DNA from: Plumapathes pennacea
Lineage: Eukaryota > Cnidaria > Anthozoa > Antipatharia > Myriopathidae
Length of the DNA: 64,000 bases
Assembly (NCBI GenBank): GCA_964036295.1
Contig: OZ038469.1
Coordinates: forward strand, 9,068,067 to 9,132,066
Direction of reading: 5' to 3'
A model generated the notes under the pieces. The model was not told the origin of the DNA and ran no database searches. It saw nothing but the letters and a program-made list of their open reading frames with translations. Positions 33,608 to 44,088 of the stretch are shown here, one piece after another. The translations under genes and the position numbers were made by a program. Position 1 is the first letter of the stretch. The number at the start of each line of letters is the position of its first letter.

Positions 33608-33652
33608 TGACTCTGAAGATGACTTCCGCTCAGGTAGTCGAAACGTCAGTCA
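33608..33652 (+). ncRNA. Hammerhead-like ribozyme, second Penelope copy
   Basis: Same layout as at 27162-27206: TGACT, CTGAAGA, stem II region, GAAA at 33640-33643, CGTC with cleavage predicted after 33647, then AGTCA. All core positions are kept despite the nested insertions around it. Confidence 0.65.
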
Positions 33653-33681
33653 CCAACAGCAGTCTTTCTGGAGACTACTCT

Positions 33682-35838
33682 ATCATACAATAAGATTGGC
33701 AAAAAAGAAATATTATTGTAACAAACTTAATAGTGTGGGTAATAATATCCGTGGAACCTGGAAGATTATCAACGAGATAATCAACAACAAAAAATCAAAG
33801 GCTAAATTTCCGGATTCCTTCAACTATGATAATAAAGAAGTAAATGATCACCTAGAAATTGCAAATAAATTCAATGAATACTTCGTAAATGTTGGGCCTA
33901 ACCTTGCAAAGAAATTTAAAACACATGGAAAGCAGTACAAACAATTCTTAACTGGAGATTATGTTAATTCTATGCTACTAAGGGAAACTAATGAAGATGA
34001 AATTCAAAAAATTATAGACCAAATGAAAAACAAGAGTAGTTGTGGAATTGATGGTATTAATACCAAAGTAGTCAAAAGCGTTTCTGCAATCATAAGTCGG
34101 CCCCTGAGTTACATAGTAAATCGCTCTTTCGAAACTGGAGAAATTCCAGATGATTTAAAAATCTCCTTGGTGACACCAGTACACAAATCTTCTGATAAGA
34201 GGGAATTTAATAATTACCGACCAATTTCAGTTTTACCCTGTTTTTCGAAAATCTTAGAAAAAATTATGTACCAAAGGCTCAGCAATTATGTAGAAATTAA
34301 CAGCATTCTTTGTAATCAGCAATATGGATTCCGTACAAACAAATCAACAAGTTATGCCATTATTGAATTAGTAGATAAAATAACTAAAGCAATTGAAAAA
34401 GATGAATATACTATAGGAGTATTCCTTGATTTATCGAAAGCCTTTGATACGGTTAACCACAGTATTCTTTTAGACAAGCTATGCTTCTATGGTATCAGAG
34501 GGACTTGCAACACGTGGTTTAAAAACTACTTGATTAATAGAAGACAGATTGTCAAATTTAACAACTCCAAATCTCAAGAAAAGATCATAACATGTGGTGT
34601 TCCACAAGGATCCGTTCTCGGACCACTCCTTTTTCTACTTTACATAAACGACATCATAAACTCTAGTAAACATCTTTTTTACATACTTTTTGCTGATGAT
34701 ACTAACATTTACTGCTCTGGAAAAGACCTAAAAGATCTCGAAACTAAACTTAATGAAGAATTAATAAGTGTTCAAGAGTGGATGAATTTAAATCAATTAA
34801 CGTTAAGTATCAAAAAAACCAATTTTATAATATTTAGATCAACCAAAAAATCACTTAAAGCAGAGGTAAATATACGTTTTTCAGACCAGGAAATAAAAAG
34901 AGTCAATCAAACAAAATTTTTAGGAATATTTATAGATGAAAATTTAACATGGAAAGGCCACATAAATTACATTACGAATAAAATCTCAAAAACAATTGGA
35001 ATTATCTGCAAGCTTCGACTTTTTATTAGCCAGAGACTTTTAAGAAACATTTATTACAGTCTAATCTATCCACACCTATATTATGCCAACATTGTATGGG
35101 CAAATAATTACCATTCACGTCTTGACAAACTGTTAAAATTGCAAAAAAAATTGATACGAATAATGACATTTTCCAAATATAATGCACCCTCTTTACCTCT
35201 ATTTCACAAATTCAAAATACTCAATATCCATCAAATAAAAGATTTTCTGACAGCTTGCTTTACGTTTAAACTCATCAACAAGTTTCTTCCGACCTATTTT
35301 AGCTCTTTTTATGTTCAAAATTTAAACATACATCAACATAATACTAGAAGGGCAAAAAAATTACACCAAAAATATAATAGAACTAACTATGGTAATTTTT
35401 CTACACGAAATAAGTTAATATCGATCTGGAACTCGACACCCAGCAATATTCAAGAATCTTCTTCCTTCACAATATTTAAAAATAACATGAAATCGCACAT
35501 TCTAAATATCCAAGTAACATAGAGTTTTATTCTTATGATTATTATTAGCTTATTACTATCTACAAATACAAATATTTTTAGCTTCACGTTTGTTATTTCT
35601 TACTTTATTAGTATGATTATTTCATCAACCAAAAAATATATACATAGAATAGAATATTTTTGTTGGTAATTCTGCCAACTGATCACCTATAAAGATAATC
35701 TCAAAGTATTACATAAAGGGGGACTACTCTGTAAAAGCCTGTTAGGGTTTAATTTAGTCCTCCTACCATTGTATCGATTAAATATACCAATGTACAGTAA
35801 TTAATTTGTTATGACAAAAATGGTGAATAAACAAACAA
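33682..35838 (+). mobile_element. 5'-truncated LINE with complete RT domain
   Basis: It lies within the plus-strand Penelope copy, flanked by the 5-base direct repeat ACTCT (33677-33681 and 35839-35843). The 3' end is ATGGTGAATAAACAAACAA. Base composition is more AT-rich than the neighbouring CR1. It lacks the endonuclease and the 5' end of the coding frame. Confidence 0.8.
33696..35522 (+). CDS. LINE reverse transcriptase, open 608-codon frame
   Basis: The frame is uninterrupted but starts inside the linker because the element is 5'-truncated; the first codon used (TTG at 33696) is not a real start. RT blocks: NNYRPISVLPCFSKILEKI, IGVFLDLSKAFDTVNHS, CGVPQGSVLGPLLFLLYIND, an intact ILFADDTNIY box and QTKFLGIFIDENLTW. 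The C-terminal thumb domain (IYPHLYYANIVWANNY, LNIHQIKDFL) is complete. This belongs to the APE-type LINEs; I cannot decide between the Jockey, CR1 and related clades. A diverged relative lies at 52700-53400. With no endonuclease or start it is unlikely to be functional alone. Confidence 0.85.
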   Translation: MAKKKYYCNKLNSVGNNIRGTWKIINEIINNKKSKAKFPDSFNYDNKEVNDHLEIANKFNEYFVNVGPNLAKKFKTHGKQYKQFLTGDYVNSMLLRETNEDEIQKIIDQMKNKSSCGIDGINTKVVKSVSAIISRPLSYIVNRSFETGEIPDDLKISLVTPVHKSSDKREFNNYRPISVLPCFSKILEKIMYQRLSNYVEINSILCNQQYGFRTNKSTSYAIIELVDKITKAIEKDEYTIGVFLDLSKAFDTVNHSILLDKLCFYGIRGTCNTWFKNYLINRRQIVKFNNSKSQEKIITCGVPQGSVLGPLLFLLYINDIINSSKHLFYILFADDTNIYCSGKDLKDLETKLNEELISVQEWMNLNQLTLSIKKTNFIIFRSTKKSLKAEVNIRFSDQEIKRVNQTKFLGIFIDENLTWKGHINYITNKISKTIGIICKLRLFISQRLLRNIYYSLIYPHLYYANIVWANNYHSRLDKLLKLQKKLIRIMTFSKYNAPSLPLFHKFKILNIHQIKDFLTACFTFKLINKFLPTYFSSFYVQNLNIHQHNTRRAKKLHQKYNRTNYGNFSTRNKLISIWNSTPSNIQESSSFTIFKNNMKSHILNIQVT

Positions 35839-35930
35839 ACTCTAACCCGGACGATCACAACCAACCTACTGTTCACACTCCTGGGTTCAAACCATTTGCC
35901 ATCTTCTTCCAGTTGTGTACAGTTTTTTAT

Positions 35931-36330
35931 TGCTGGCGAGAATTAAGCGAAGCAAAGCAAATATCATCAAATGATAGAAATATTTCGACAAGCTAAAGTC
36001 GCTCCGGCCCGTCACGGGTTCTTAAACCTTACTTTGACCTACGCTTGTCAAACAACCGAGAATTTACTAAAACCTCAATGACAATATTTCTGAAATGCAA
36101 CAGATCGACCAGCAACTCATGAGTACAATGATATGCTGCTGGCGAAAATTAAGTGAAACAAAGCATATACAATCAAATGATAGAAATATTTTGACAAGCT
36201 AAAGTCGCTCCGGGCTGTCACGGGTCTTTCAACTTTGATTTACGCTTGTCAAACACCGAATATTTACCCAAACCTCTGTGGTAATGGTTCTGAAATGCAA
36301 CAGATTGCCTGGCAATTCATGAGTGCAATA
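35931..36330 (+). repeat. Two-unit tandem repeat, about 205-base unit
   Basis: Units starting TGCTGGCGA at 35931 and 36137 share GACAAGCTAAAGTCGCTCC, CTTGTCAAACA and CTGAAATGCAACAGAT in order, with roughly ten percent differences by eye. No coding sequence is seen. Confidence 0.7.
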
Positions 36331-39322
36331 ATAATCAAAACAACTCCGTAAAATTTTGTGCCTTTCAAGATCATCGATCTCTTAAAATCTGTTTCTTCGT
36401 GCGTATTTAATCATGCCCAAATTTGGAATAAACTTCCTACTGTTAACACAGGACTGACGGACGGACTGGCAGAGTCTTTACTGTAATAAGTTCTCGCTTC
36501 GCTGGCCTTAAAAACCAGAAAAGTTTGTTGAAACAATGGAAATTTGAAACCGCTTCAACCTATTCGAAACTTAGTCAGGGATTTTATTTATCTTCTAATT
36601 TAAAGCCCCGTGCAAATGGACCAATAAAGATTACATGATTAAGAAACTAGTAAACATAAATACGTTAATTTTCAATAGAAAACATCAAGCAAGCTAACAG
36701 TGTAACGCCAAGAAAAGAAAAGAAAAAAAAAAAGGACTAAGTCGGCAACCAATGAAATCTTTATTCTTCGCCATGTCTTTTAAAACCATGCTTTTATATA
36801 GAATTTCCGCTTAAAGGCGGTAGAAGGCGTTTGAAGCACATCAAACAATAATATCAGTGTTTTTCCTCCAATTCAGTTTGACGCACCCGTCCCGAATTGT
36901 TTTTTTAGGCGCATTCACACGCTTGACGCTTCAGGTTGCCTCAAGTCAGCTTCTCTCTCAATATTCTTCTTGTTTCTTTCCTTTTCGTTTTGGTTTTTGC
37001 TTGAAACGATTTTAATGCCTTTATTTACCGGCTTCACTGGCGTTCATGAATAGTAAAGACGGAAATTGAGAGAAGAATGACTCTCAGCTTCTCCCAACAG
37101 CCGGACACAAAACAACACTAGATGAACAAACATGGCCACCTTCCCCTGAAAAACCGTCCGTCGAGTAAGAACTGGATAAACACCACTAATCGTCTAGACA
37201 CGCCTTCAGTAGTCCACAATTACTCCGATTGGGTTCACATCAATTGATAGGAAATGAACAAATAAATGACACACCAACCCCTCAACACCCGGAGCGCTCA
37301 TAAAATGATGTCCTTTAAAATGTCTCTAGTGCACGAGAAGCTTGGCCAAGTGGAATCATGAGACCGTTAACTTTCACTGTGTCAGATTTTATTCCAAGAT
37401 TCAGAGCCACTCTGCAGTGGCCGCTCAAGCAAAGCGTATAGTGAATAACACTTCTCGTAAGAGGGGAGGAAATGAAAAAAACAAAACAAAACAAAACAAG
37501 AATTTAGCGGATCAGATGTTCTTTGTTCGCCCATGTATTTTAAAACTTGCTTTCATACAGAATTTCCGCTTGAAGGTGGTAAAAGAAGCACATTAATTAA
37601 GTGCTGTTTATAATCAGTTGAACTGGCGAAAGCACAACTTGCAGAAAGATCAGGATCAGGGTAGTAAGCAAGCCCGAGCGACGTGGAACTCCTAATCCAG
37701 TTGACGCTATTTGGCGCTAATCGTTGCGGCTTCAAAGCTTTATTTGATTCTTGTAAGTCCATTCTGCGCTAGTACATGCACCTAAAACCACCGCAATTAC
37801 CTGATATCGTATACAATTCTGTCGTTCTAGCACGTGTAAATTCCTTACTATTTTAAGTTAAATTTGGCGCGACACACCTTGCCTGCAGTCCCGCTGAATT
37901 TACACAGAGCTAACGATAGTCGTCTACTGCAAAAAAGAAAAAGATCAGTGCTATGAATCCAAGGTTAGTTCTTTCCATTTGTGGCAGACAATTCCCGTTT
38001 TGCATTCACCTGCTGGTGGAATAATAAAAGTAGCTTCGGATCTTATCCGGCAGAAATACGAGGGGATGAGCTCTTTGCAGGACACGTTTTTACTGCTTTG
38101 ACTGTCGCACAACATACCACGCACAACGTCTCATTCACCTATTTAATTCCGTTGAATGAGTGAAATGGATTCTTTTGGGACCGCTAGGCACAATACCGAA
38201 TAAGCCTTCCGTTTATATCGAGTATACTGTCTTTTATCAGAGCAATTTCCGCTCTGCTTGTGACTATGGTACAAACCCGTATCAGATAAGGTTTTCAGGA
38301 CACTAAAAAGCGGCCGCTCCTTGCTGGTCCCTTGCTTAGCCGGATATTTTTGGGACTCTTTCCATTTAGCCCCAAGCTTTAAATACTAAAATGACACTGA
38401 TACCTTACTGATACACTATATTTTCGCGACACTTTAATTTCGCGATTTTGTAAAATTTTGTGTTAAATGTGTACACAGAGTCACATTATTTTTGTGATTG
38501 CGTCGATAACTCAATCATTAAATACCTTCGCTATTTGAGTTAAAAACGAAAATAAACTAGGCTATGTATACAGTTTTATGTTTTTATTTGTATTTCTCTT
38601 ATGCTCGTAATCATTGTACACCTGTAGGTAAAAGCTTGCAAGGTACAAAGTCCAGCGATTACAACTGCAACGAAACTGTATACTTGGGCAAGGAGATAGA
38701 AGATTAGGACGACGAAAATAATGAACAAGTGGATTCAGAATGATTATTAAAGTACTAAATGTTTTACTTAAGGTGCCGCCTGAGTTTCATAGGGCGCACT
38801 TGTCTATTGACAAACTTTGGATCATAACTTTTTTCGCTTTTATGCGATTCCTATAAAACTTTGAAAACGTTGGAGGTATAGCAATAGTATGATCATAACA
38901 CTCACTTTAACTAGGGAAAATTATTTTCAGTGATATTATAGCTTAAGTGGACAGCACCTTTTGAACAAAATCGCACCTAATGAAAAATTTTGCTTGTATT
39001 TTTTTGTTACATTTCTGGAATCAGTTTATATTGACTTAATACATAATGTTAACCAAGTTTCAGTTAAATCGTCGGAGCAAAAGGAAAATTCATGGCAACA
39101 TTTTGATGGTTTTATTGCCTCCGCTCTGCTGCTCCGACGATTTTTCTTATTCTGGAATAAGAATAATTTCCGGGATATTGAGGAATAGATCGATTGTCAT
39201 TTTCTGAAAGAACAATTGTTCTGAAGAGCTTGCGGTCTTTGAACTTATTGCATTGTATCGCCTGCAACAATAAATAAAAATAAAAATAAACTGAATTCCA
39301 GGCCAGCAAAAAATGGGAATTT
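36331..39322. other. No gene recognised
   Basis: Two diverged copies of a block (ATAGAATTTCCGCTTAAAGG at about 36799 and ACAGAATTTCCGCTTGAAGG at about 37556, each after a TTTTAAAAC stretch) suggest an old duplication. ORF 37981-38163 and an exon-like piece near 38630-38707 have no support beyond openness. AT-rich DNA precedes the LTR element. Confidence 0.4.
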
Positions 39323-39548
39323 TAGCATTTAGTCGATCGTTTCAGTTATCTTTTCCGGAGAATTTTCTACAAGTCACAGTACAGGAACCGAACGTGAGTA
39401 GCCGTCCTGCGATCTGAGCTTCATTTTGTATTCTTTAGTACTTAGATCGCCCTACTTTCCGTTTCAGTGTATTTACTAAACATGGTTGACACTTCTCGAT
39501 CTCCGAGTCTTACTTTCCCCCGCGAAGTGTAAGCTTGGGAACGCGACA
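39323..39548 (+). repeat. 5' LTR of the Pao element, left-truncated
   Basis: This matches 42725-42959 from TAGCATTTAGTCGATCG to AACGCGACA. A 9-base block present in the 3' LTR (near 42869) is missing here. No clear tRNA-primer site follows at 39549. Confidence 0.85.
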
Positions 39549-39773
39549 ATGAAAAGTTCGGAGTGAAAAGTCCGGAGCGGATAATCGCCATCCTGGAGTT
39601 AGGAGTGTAAGTTTGGCTTATCTTGTCGAGTCCACGTTTTCACCGGAGCATCGGCGAATTTGGAGTTGAGTCGCCGCAGGAAACCGCTCGCACCGAGATT
39701 TGCAGCGACATGGAGAACAAATCTGTAACGTATACCGGGGACTTGTTCAAAGGAGTCGAAAGTCACAAGAGTT

Positions 39774-40904
39774 GTGCACCGAAGGAGACCGCTTACACAG
39801 AAAGCGCTACAGAACGCTATCGACGCGAAACGGAGAGAATTGGAGAAAAACGCCCGAGACTTACAAAGAGTCTACGACGGCGCCGACAAACCTGATTGCA
39901 CCGAAGAACATGTACGTATACTACGTGACGCCACCTCTAAGTACAAAGGGACCTTAACTGCACTGGGAGAGCTCTACGAGCAGGATAGGTGGGGCAATTT
40001 CACTGACGAGGCTCGCCTAACCAGGGAATTCAGCCGCAAGAACCTCGAACACGCGCGTGCCGCAATTTCTAGAGCGACTGACAAACAAACCTGCGAACCC
40101 GACGAATCAGCCTCACGGATATCCGGGCGGTCACGCCGCACGTCATCATCACGAGGATCCTCATCTCGGGCCTCTACGTCGTCCAGAATGATGAGGATCA
40201 AGGCCTTAGGAGAAGCCGCTGCCGCTAAGGAGCAAGCTGAGTACGATAGAGCGATGGCGGCGAAAGCGAACGAAAGAAGACAACACGAGGCCGAAGTGGA
40301 AAGACGTCGGGCACAAATCGACCACGAGATGTCGATTCTAGCAGCGGATAAAGTCGAAGCCGTGGCGAACGCAAAGCTAAAAGCTATAGAAAAGTCAATC
40401 CTGGAAGAAGAACAGGAAGATGGGACCAGACGGATCGACTTCCTGGAAGATGAAGGACCAACAGATACCAGACAACGAGTGCAAACGTGGGTACACACCA
40501 TCACGCCACCTGGCAATCAGATCGAAAACGGAAGAGATTCTGCGCATTTCCACGAACCTGGAGAAGCCCCGCCACCCCTGACCAAGTTGGCTGGGCCGGA
40601 GTGTGAAAACAAACATTTAAAACCGGAGGAACACACGACATTTGTCCAGGCCACGGAACCGGCTGCTGACCGGCCAGTCCATCGCCCACTGATAGCATCC
40701 ACCCCAAAAGAAGCGGCTACGAGCCAGTATATGGAGATGTTCACAACGACAAATCAGCAATTGGTAGCCGGTCTGGCAAAGCAGAGTCTACCCAAATGTC
40801 ATCCCGACATATTCGACGGGGATGTCACACTTTTCCATCCCTGGAAAAGTGCCTTCAAGGCAATGATACTGGATGCTGACATACCCCCCCAACCAGGAGA
40901 TTAA
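39774..40904 (+). CDS. Pao gag-like protein, N-terminal part
   Basis: The 376-codon frame starts in another frame context at 39774; the true start may be the ATG at 39711 in an alternative frame. It encodes a long charged, coiled-coil-rich region (Ser-rich SRRTSSSRGSSSRAST, then AAKEQAEYDRAMAAKANERR) and ends with the opening of the DUF1759-type gag core (LPKCHPDIFDGD then FHPWKSAFKAM). The frame ends at 40904 because of an extra base in a run of seven C residues near 40885; the core continues in the next ORF. This arrangement is normal for BEL/Pao gag. Confidence 0.7.
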   Translation: MHRRRPLTQKALQNAIDAKRRELEKNARDLQRVYDGADKPDCTEEHVRILRDATSKYKGTLTALGELYEQDRWGNFTDEARLTREFSRKNLEHARAAISRATDKQTCEPDESASRISGRSRRTSSSRGSSSRASTSSRMMRIKALGEAAAAKEQAEYDRAMAAKANERRQHEAEVERRRAQIDHEMSILAADKVEAVANAKLKAIEKSILEEEQEDGTRRIDFLEDEGPTDTRQRVQTWVHTITPPGNQIENGRDSAHFHEPGEAPPPLTKLAGPECENKHLKPEEHTTFVQATEPAADRPVHRPLIASTPKEAATSQYMEMFTTTNQQLVAGLAKQSLPKCHPDIFDGDVTLFHPWKSAFKAMILDADIPPQPGD

Positions 40905-41994
40905 CTACCTGCGTAATTATACTAAAGGCCAGGCCCAGGTGTTGGTAGACAACTTCAGGAAGAGACAGCACAGGAATCCCGCCGCTGTACTACAAGATGT
41001 CTGGGCGGAACTGGAGAGGCGGTTTGGGAACACGGCCGCAATCACCAACGCTCTCCTTGGAAGACTTAGCGAGGCAGCTAAATTCACGGAGCGAGATAAG
41101 ACGAAGCTTCAAGCGTTCGCTGACTTATGCAACGACATTGACAGCCAGCTTGCCTACCTTCCGGGGCTGTCCTGTCTCAACTATCCAACTGCTATATGCC
41201 CAATAATTGTAGAGAAGCTCCCCAACTTCCTGAGGTCCAAGCGGGAGAAAGATGTTGTGCGTCACGCAGAGAACCACCAGGATGCCTACCCCGGCTTCCA
41301 TGATTTCGCTTCAATGGTGCGCCGACAATCCAGGTTAAAGAACCACCCAAATGTTGTGGTTGGAAGCGGTATGAAGCCCGACCTACAAAGAACCCGAGGA
41401 GAAAAACCACGGGGCAAGCTAGTCCCCAAACCTGACGAAGACAGTCACAGAAGAGTACTGAGGACAAATACATTACCATCCCCTGCTTCCAGTGAAACGA
41501 GGCCAACCAAGGACAAACAATGCCCTTTCCAAGAACGCAAAGGACATGAACTTACAGAATGCAAGGCATTCGCCGGAAAGACCTTGAAGGAGAAGACAGA
41601 GTGGGTGAAGACAGCTGGACTGTGCTATCGCTGCTTGGCGGCTAAACACAGAGCCATGGAATGTGAGGCCAACGTCCAATGCAGCCAATGTGGAAGTGAC
41701 CGCCACCTAGCAGTACTGCACAAGAAGAGGGAGAGCAATCATGGCGAGGAGATAATAAGGTCAACGTGCACTGCGGTCTGCCGTGGCGAGCAAGGAGGGC
41801 TATCATGCAGTAAGATTGTCCTCGTAGACGTCTTCCTCGACAAACAGCCAGAGCAATTACACCGCGCTTACGCTATAGTGGACGACCAGAGCAACGCATC
41901 CATGATCAGCCCGGAACCGGTCGACAAGCTAGGGATCACCGGCCTCCAAGAAAAATATACTTCCTCTCAACCTGCAACAGCAACAAAGAAGTGA
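40873..41994 (+). CDS. Pao gag core, zinc knuckles and protease start
   Basis: It continues the capsid-like DUF1759 core (INYLRNYTKGQAQVLVDNF, LQDVWAELERRFG, LPNFLRSKREKDVV). CCHC-like knuckles follow (CPFQERKGHELTEC, then CYRCLAAKHRAMEC and CSQCGSDRHLAVLH). Next is the DUF1758-type aspartic protease, with VDDQSNASMI where D-D-x-S-x-x-S is usual. The frame is lost near 41955 within the protease and resumes in the ORF at 41991. Gag packages element RNA; the protease would mature the polyprotein. With pol deleted this copy would need a helper. Confidence 0.85.
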   Translation: MLTYPPNQEINYLRNYTKGQAQVLVDNFRKRQHRNPAAVLQDVWAELERRFGNTAAITNALLGRLSEAAKFTERDKTKLQAFADLCNDIDSQLAYLPGLSCLNYPTAICPIIVEKLPNFLRSKREKDVVRHAENHQDAYPGFHDFASMVRRQSRLKNHPNVVVGSGMKPDLQRTRGEKPRGKLVPKPDEDSHRRVLRTNTLPSPASSETRPTKDKQCPFQERKGHELTECKAFAGKTLKEKTEWVKTAGLCYRCLAAKHRAMECEANVQCSQCGSDRHLAVLHKKRESNHGEEIIRSTCTAVCRGEQGGLSCSKIVLVDVFLDKQPEQLHRAYAIVDDQSNASMISPEPVDKLGITGLQEKYTSSQPATATKK

Positions 41995-42545
41995 AGTATG
42001 CCCGGCGCGCTCCCGGACTGCTCGTGAAGTCGATGGAGGGAAGGATATCTAAGCTTCCGACCCTGGTGGAGTGTGAGCACATCCCTCAGGACAAGACCGA
42101 AGTGCCCACGCCGCGGATAGCGAGAAGGTTTCCTCACCTGCACGGAATTGCGGACCACATCCCCCCTCTCGATCCCAACGCAAAGATACAATTCCTAATT
42201 GGCCGAGATGCACCAGAACTTATGAAAGTCAGGGCCTCCAAGAATGGACCCAAAGGAGCACCGTGGGCCCAGAAACTGGACTTGGGATGGACTATATCTG
42301 GCCAAGTCTGCTTGGACCGGAACGGAACCTGGCCATTGGAGACAGTGACGGTTCGAGACAAAGACTCCCATCGTAATGAGTGGCCAATGGGGAGAGTTCT
42401 GGAGGCCATAAGGAGCGAGGATGGGAAGGTCAGGAAGGCTAAGGTGACGGTGTGGTCAGGAAGGGAGCTGAAGACCTACCTTGGTCCAATCTGCGAGCTT
42501 GTCCTGATCCTACCTTCAGAGCAGGAGAAGTCCACGCCGGATTAG
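41991..42545 (+). pseudogene. Pao protease end fused to integrase C-terminus
   Basis: The first part (to about VCLDRNG, 42320) is the end of the protease domain (KIQFLIGRDAPELMKV, LGWTISG). Directly after comes TVRDKDSHRNEWPMGRVLEA, the chromodomain-like tail seen at the C-terminus of Pao integrases, then the stop. The whole RT, RNase H and integrase catalytic region, normally over 1,000 codons, is absent at a junction near 42340, and the frame is kept across it. This is a simple internal deletion derivative. Confidence 0.8.
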
Positions 42546-42586
42546 ATTGACAATATTACAAGGACAAAGTGTCCTTGGGCGAGGAG

Positions 42587-42959
42587 TGTGGAAGACTGTC
42601 TTGTTTATTTGTAGTTATAGTTAGTTCAGTTCCGGTTCTGGCCCAAACGCTCGCGGGCTTAGTTTCCCACGAGGTCTTGTCTAGCCTACCTTTTTCTGTT
42701 TTGTGGGGAGTCAGCCTGTTTTCGTAGCATTTAGTCGATCGTTTCAGTTATCTTTTCCGGAGAATTTTCTACAAGTCACAGTACAGGAACCGAACGTGAG
42801 TAGCCGTCCTGCGATCTGAGCTTCATTTTGTATTCTTTAGTACTTAGATCGCCCTACTTTCCGTTTCAGTTTTCACCGTGTATTTATTAAACATGGTTGA
42901 CACTTCTCGATCTCCGAGTCTTACTTTCCCCCGCGAAGTGTAAGCTTGGGAACGCGACA
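42587..42959 (+). repeat. 3' LTR of the Pao element
   Basis: It is preceded by a short purine tract (GGGCGAGGAG), starts TGTGGAAGACTG and ends AACGCGACA, giving TG...CA ends and 373 bases. GPCR coding sequence begins immediately after. Confidence 0.8.
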
Positions 42960-44088
42960 CTCAGCCAAGAGAGAGACTATGTTTTCCTGCCAGTAGAGCT
43001 GCACGTTCGACTCTGGATCTGTGTGCTGAAAACCTTAGCTTGCACCGCTGGTGCTGCAGGAAATATCTGTGTTCTACGATTCCTCAGAAAAAGAAAACCG
43101 AAGTCGGGGAAACTGAATGCCTCGTCAAATCTAAATAGGTTTATAGTTACACAGTCTCGCCATTTCTGATGTTTTACTTTCACTAAATATTCCTTTCCTT
43201 TGGATTGATATTTTTTCTGCACAATTTTCTACAGCATGGATGTACAGATTACGACGCTATATAGGATTTATTTTTCACTCTATCACGATTTACAACTTAG
43301 CTGTAATTGGAATCGAAAGATACATTTTAACCTGTCGTCCTTATTCCCGACCGTTGTCCCGCACAACAGTGCAGAGAGCGCTAAAAGGAGCTTGGGTATT
43401 AGGATTCGTCATAGGCCTCCTTCCCTTATATTCATTTTCTGGTGTTCACGTCGATTTAAACGTTACCCATTATACGATCATATGCAGATATGATAATAGC
43501 CATGTCACAAAAATTATATTATTTCAACTCTCTATGGGCTTAGGTTACGCAATACCTTTTGTGTGTTTGTGCTTCACTTGTATTTCTATAATCCGAGTGA
43601 TTTGGAAAAGAAACTTCCATGTTTCAGGGGTGGAAAAAGATGTCGCTTCCGCACTGCGTAAATGGCGATATACAAACAAAGAAGGGCTGGTAGTGATGAT
43701 GATTGCTTTTCTAATATCATACTCTCTGTATGTCATACCTAGCTCGGTTTGTATGATTTTAAAATTCCAAGTTAACGATTTTCAATCCAGATACATTGTG
43801 AGACATGCAGGAGGAGTCTCAGCGCACGCTAACGGCTTTATCAATTTTTGTATTCACCTTGTACAATTACCTGGTTTCTGGGTGTATTTTAGAAGCACTA
43901 TTTGCTTCATGAAGCCTAAGCAAAATGAACATGGTATTCAAATGAGACGAGTGGTTGTTCAAACCCCAGCACTTGGCGACATCAAGTATCATCGTAGCAA
44001 TCGGAGGCGTGCTTCCACAGAGGGTATACGAGGCATATCTAAAAGTGACAACTCCTTCTCAACATATTTAAGGAGGCATTCTACTTAG
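42960..44088 (+). pseudogene. Class A (rhodopsin-like) GPCR, frameshifted and 5'-cut
   Basis: From 42960 a frame encodes a short extracellular tail and TM1 with the AGN motif (TLACTAGAAGNICVLRFL), then the first loop. At about 43155 the frame must shift (a 2-base loss in a TC run fits) to give TM2 with LAISDVLLSLNIPF. The second frame then runs without stop to 44088: TM3 ending GIERYILTCRP (the E/DRY box), TM4, an extracellular loop 2, TM5 with a central Pro, TM6 (LVVMMIAFLISYSLYVIPS), TM7 ending QLPGFWVYF in place of NPxxY, and a Ser/Arg-rich cytoplasmic tail. The ligand is unknown. The N-terminus is cut off by the Pao LTR. The indel could be an assembly error, but together with the LTR it suggests a dead gene. 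Confidence 0.8.

Larger units (their letters stand above)
29661..35871 (+). mobile_element. Second Penelope-like copy, 3' part, interrupted twice
   Basis: Pieces at 29661-29717, 33468-33681 and 35839-35871 add up to the last part of the ORF (YKRLIDDIKRNRTNN), the 3' flank with hammerhead motif, and the same CCTACTG end as the minus copy. The first break holds a CR1-like LINE (29730-33467) and the second another LINE (33682-35838) with a 5-base duplication ACTCT. After 35871 the flank TTCACACTCCTGGGTTCAAA recurs inverted at 53404-53437, so the element may extend to about 35905. Confidence 0.8.
39323..42959 (+). mobile_element. BEL/Pao LTR element, internally deleted
   Basis: Order: 5' LTR remnant, gag-like frame, zinc knuckles, aspartic protease, then the very end of integrase, then 3' LTR. 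RT, RNase H and most of integrase are missing. The frame is broken in at least two further places. The LTRs differ by one 9-base indel and very few substitutions by eye, so the insertion is fairly young. The 5' LTR begins about 138 bases inside the 3' LTR sequence, so its left part has been lost. Confidence 0.85.

Noticed and set aside
39974..40516. Minus-strand ORF of 180 codons
   Set aside because: Antisense shadow of the charged Pao gag region; Ser/Ala-rich with no motif.
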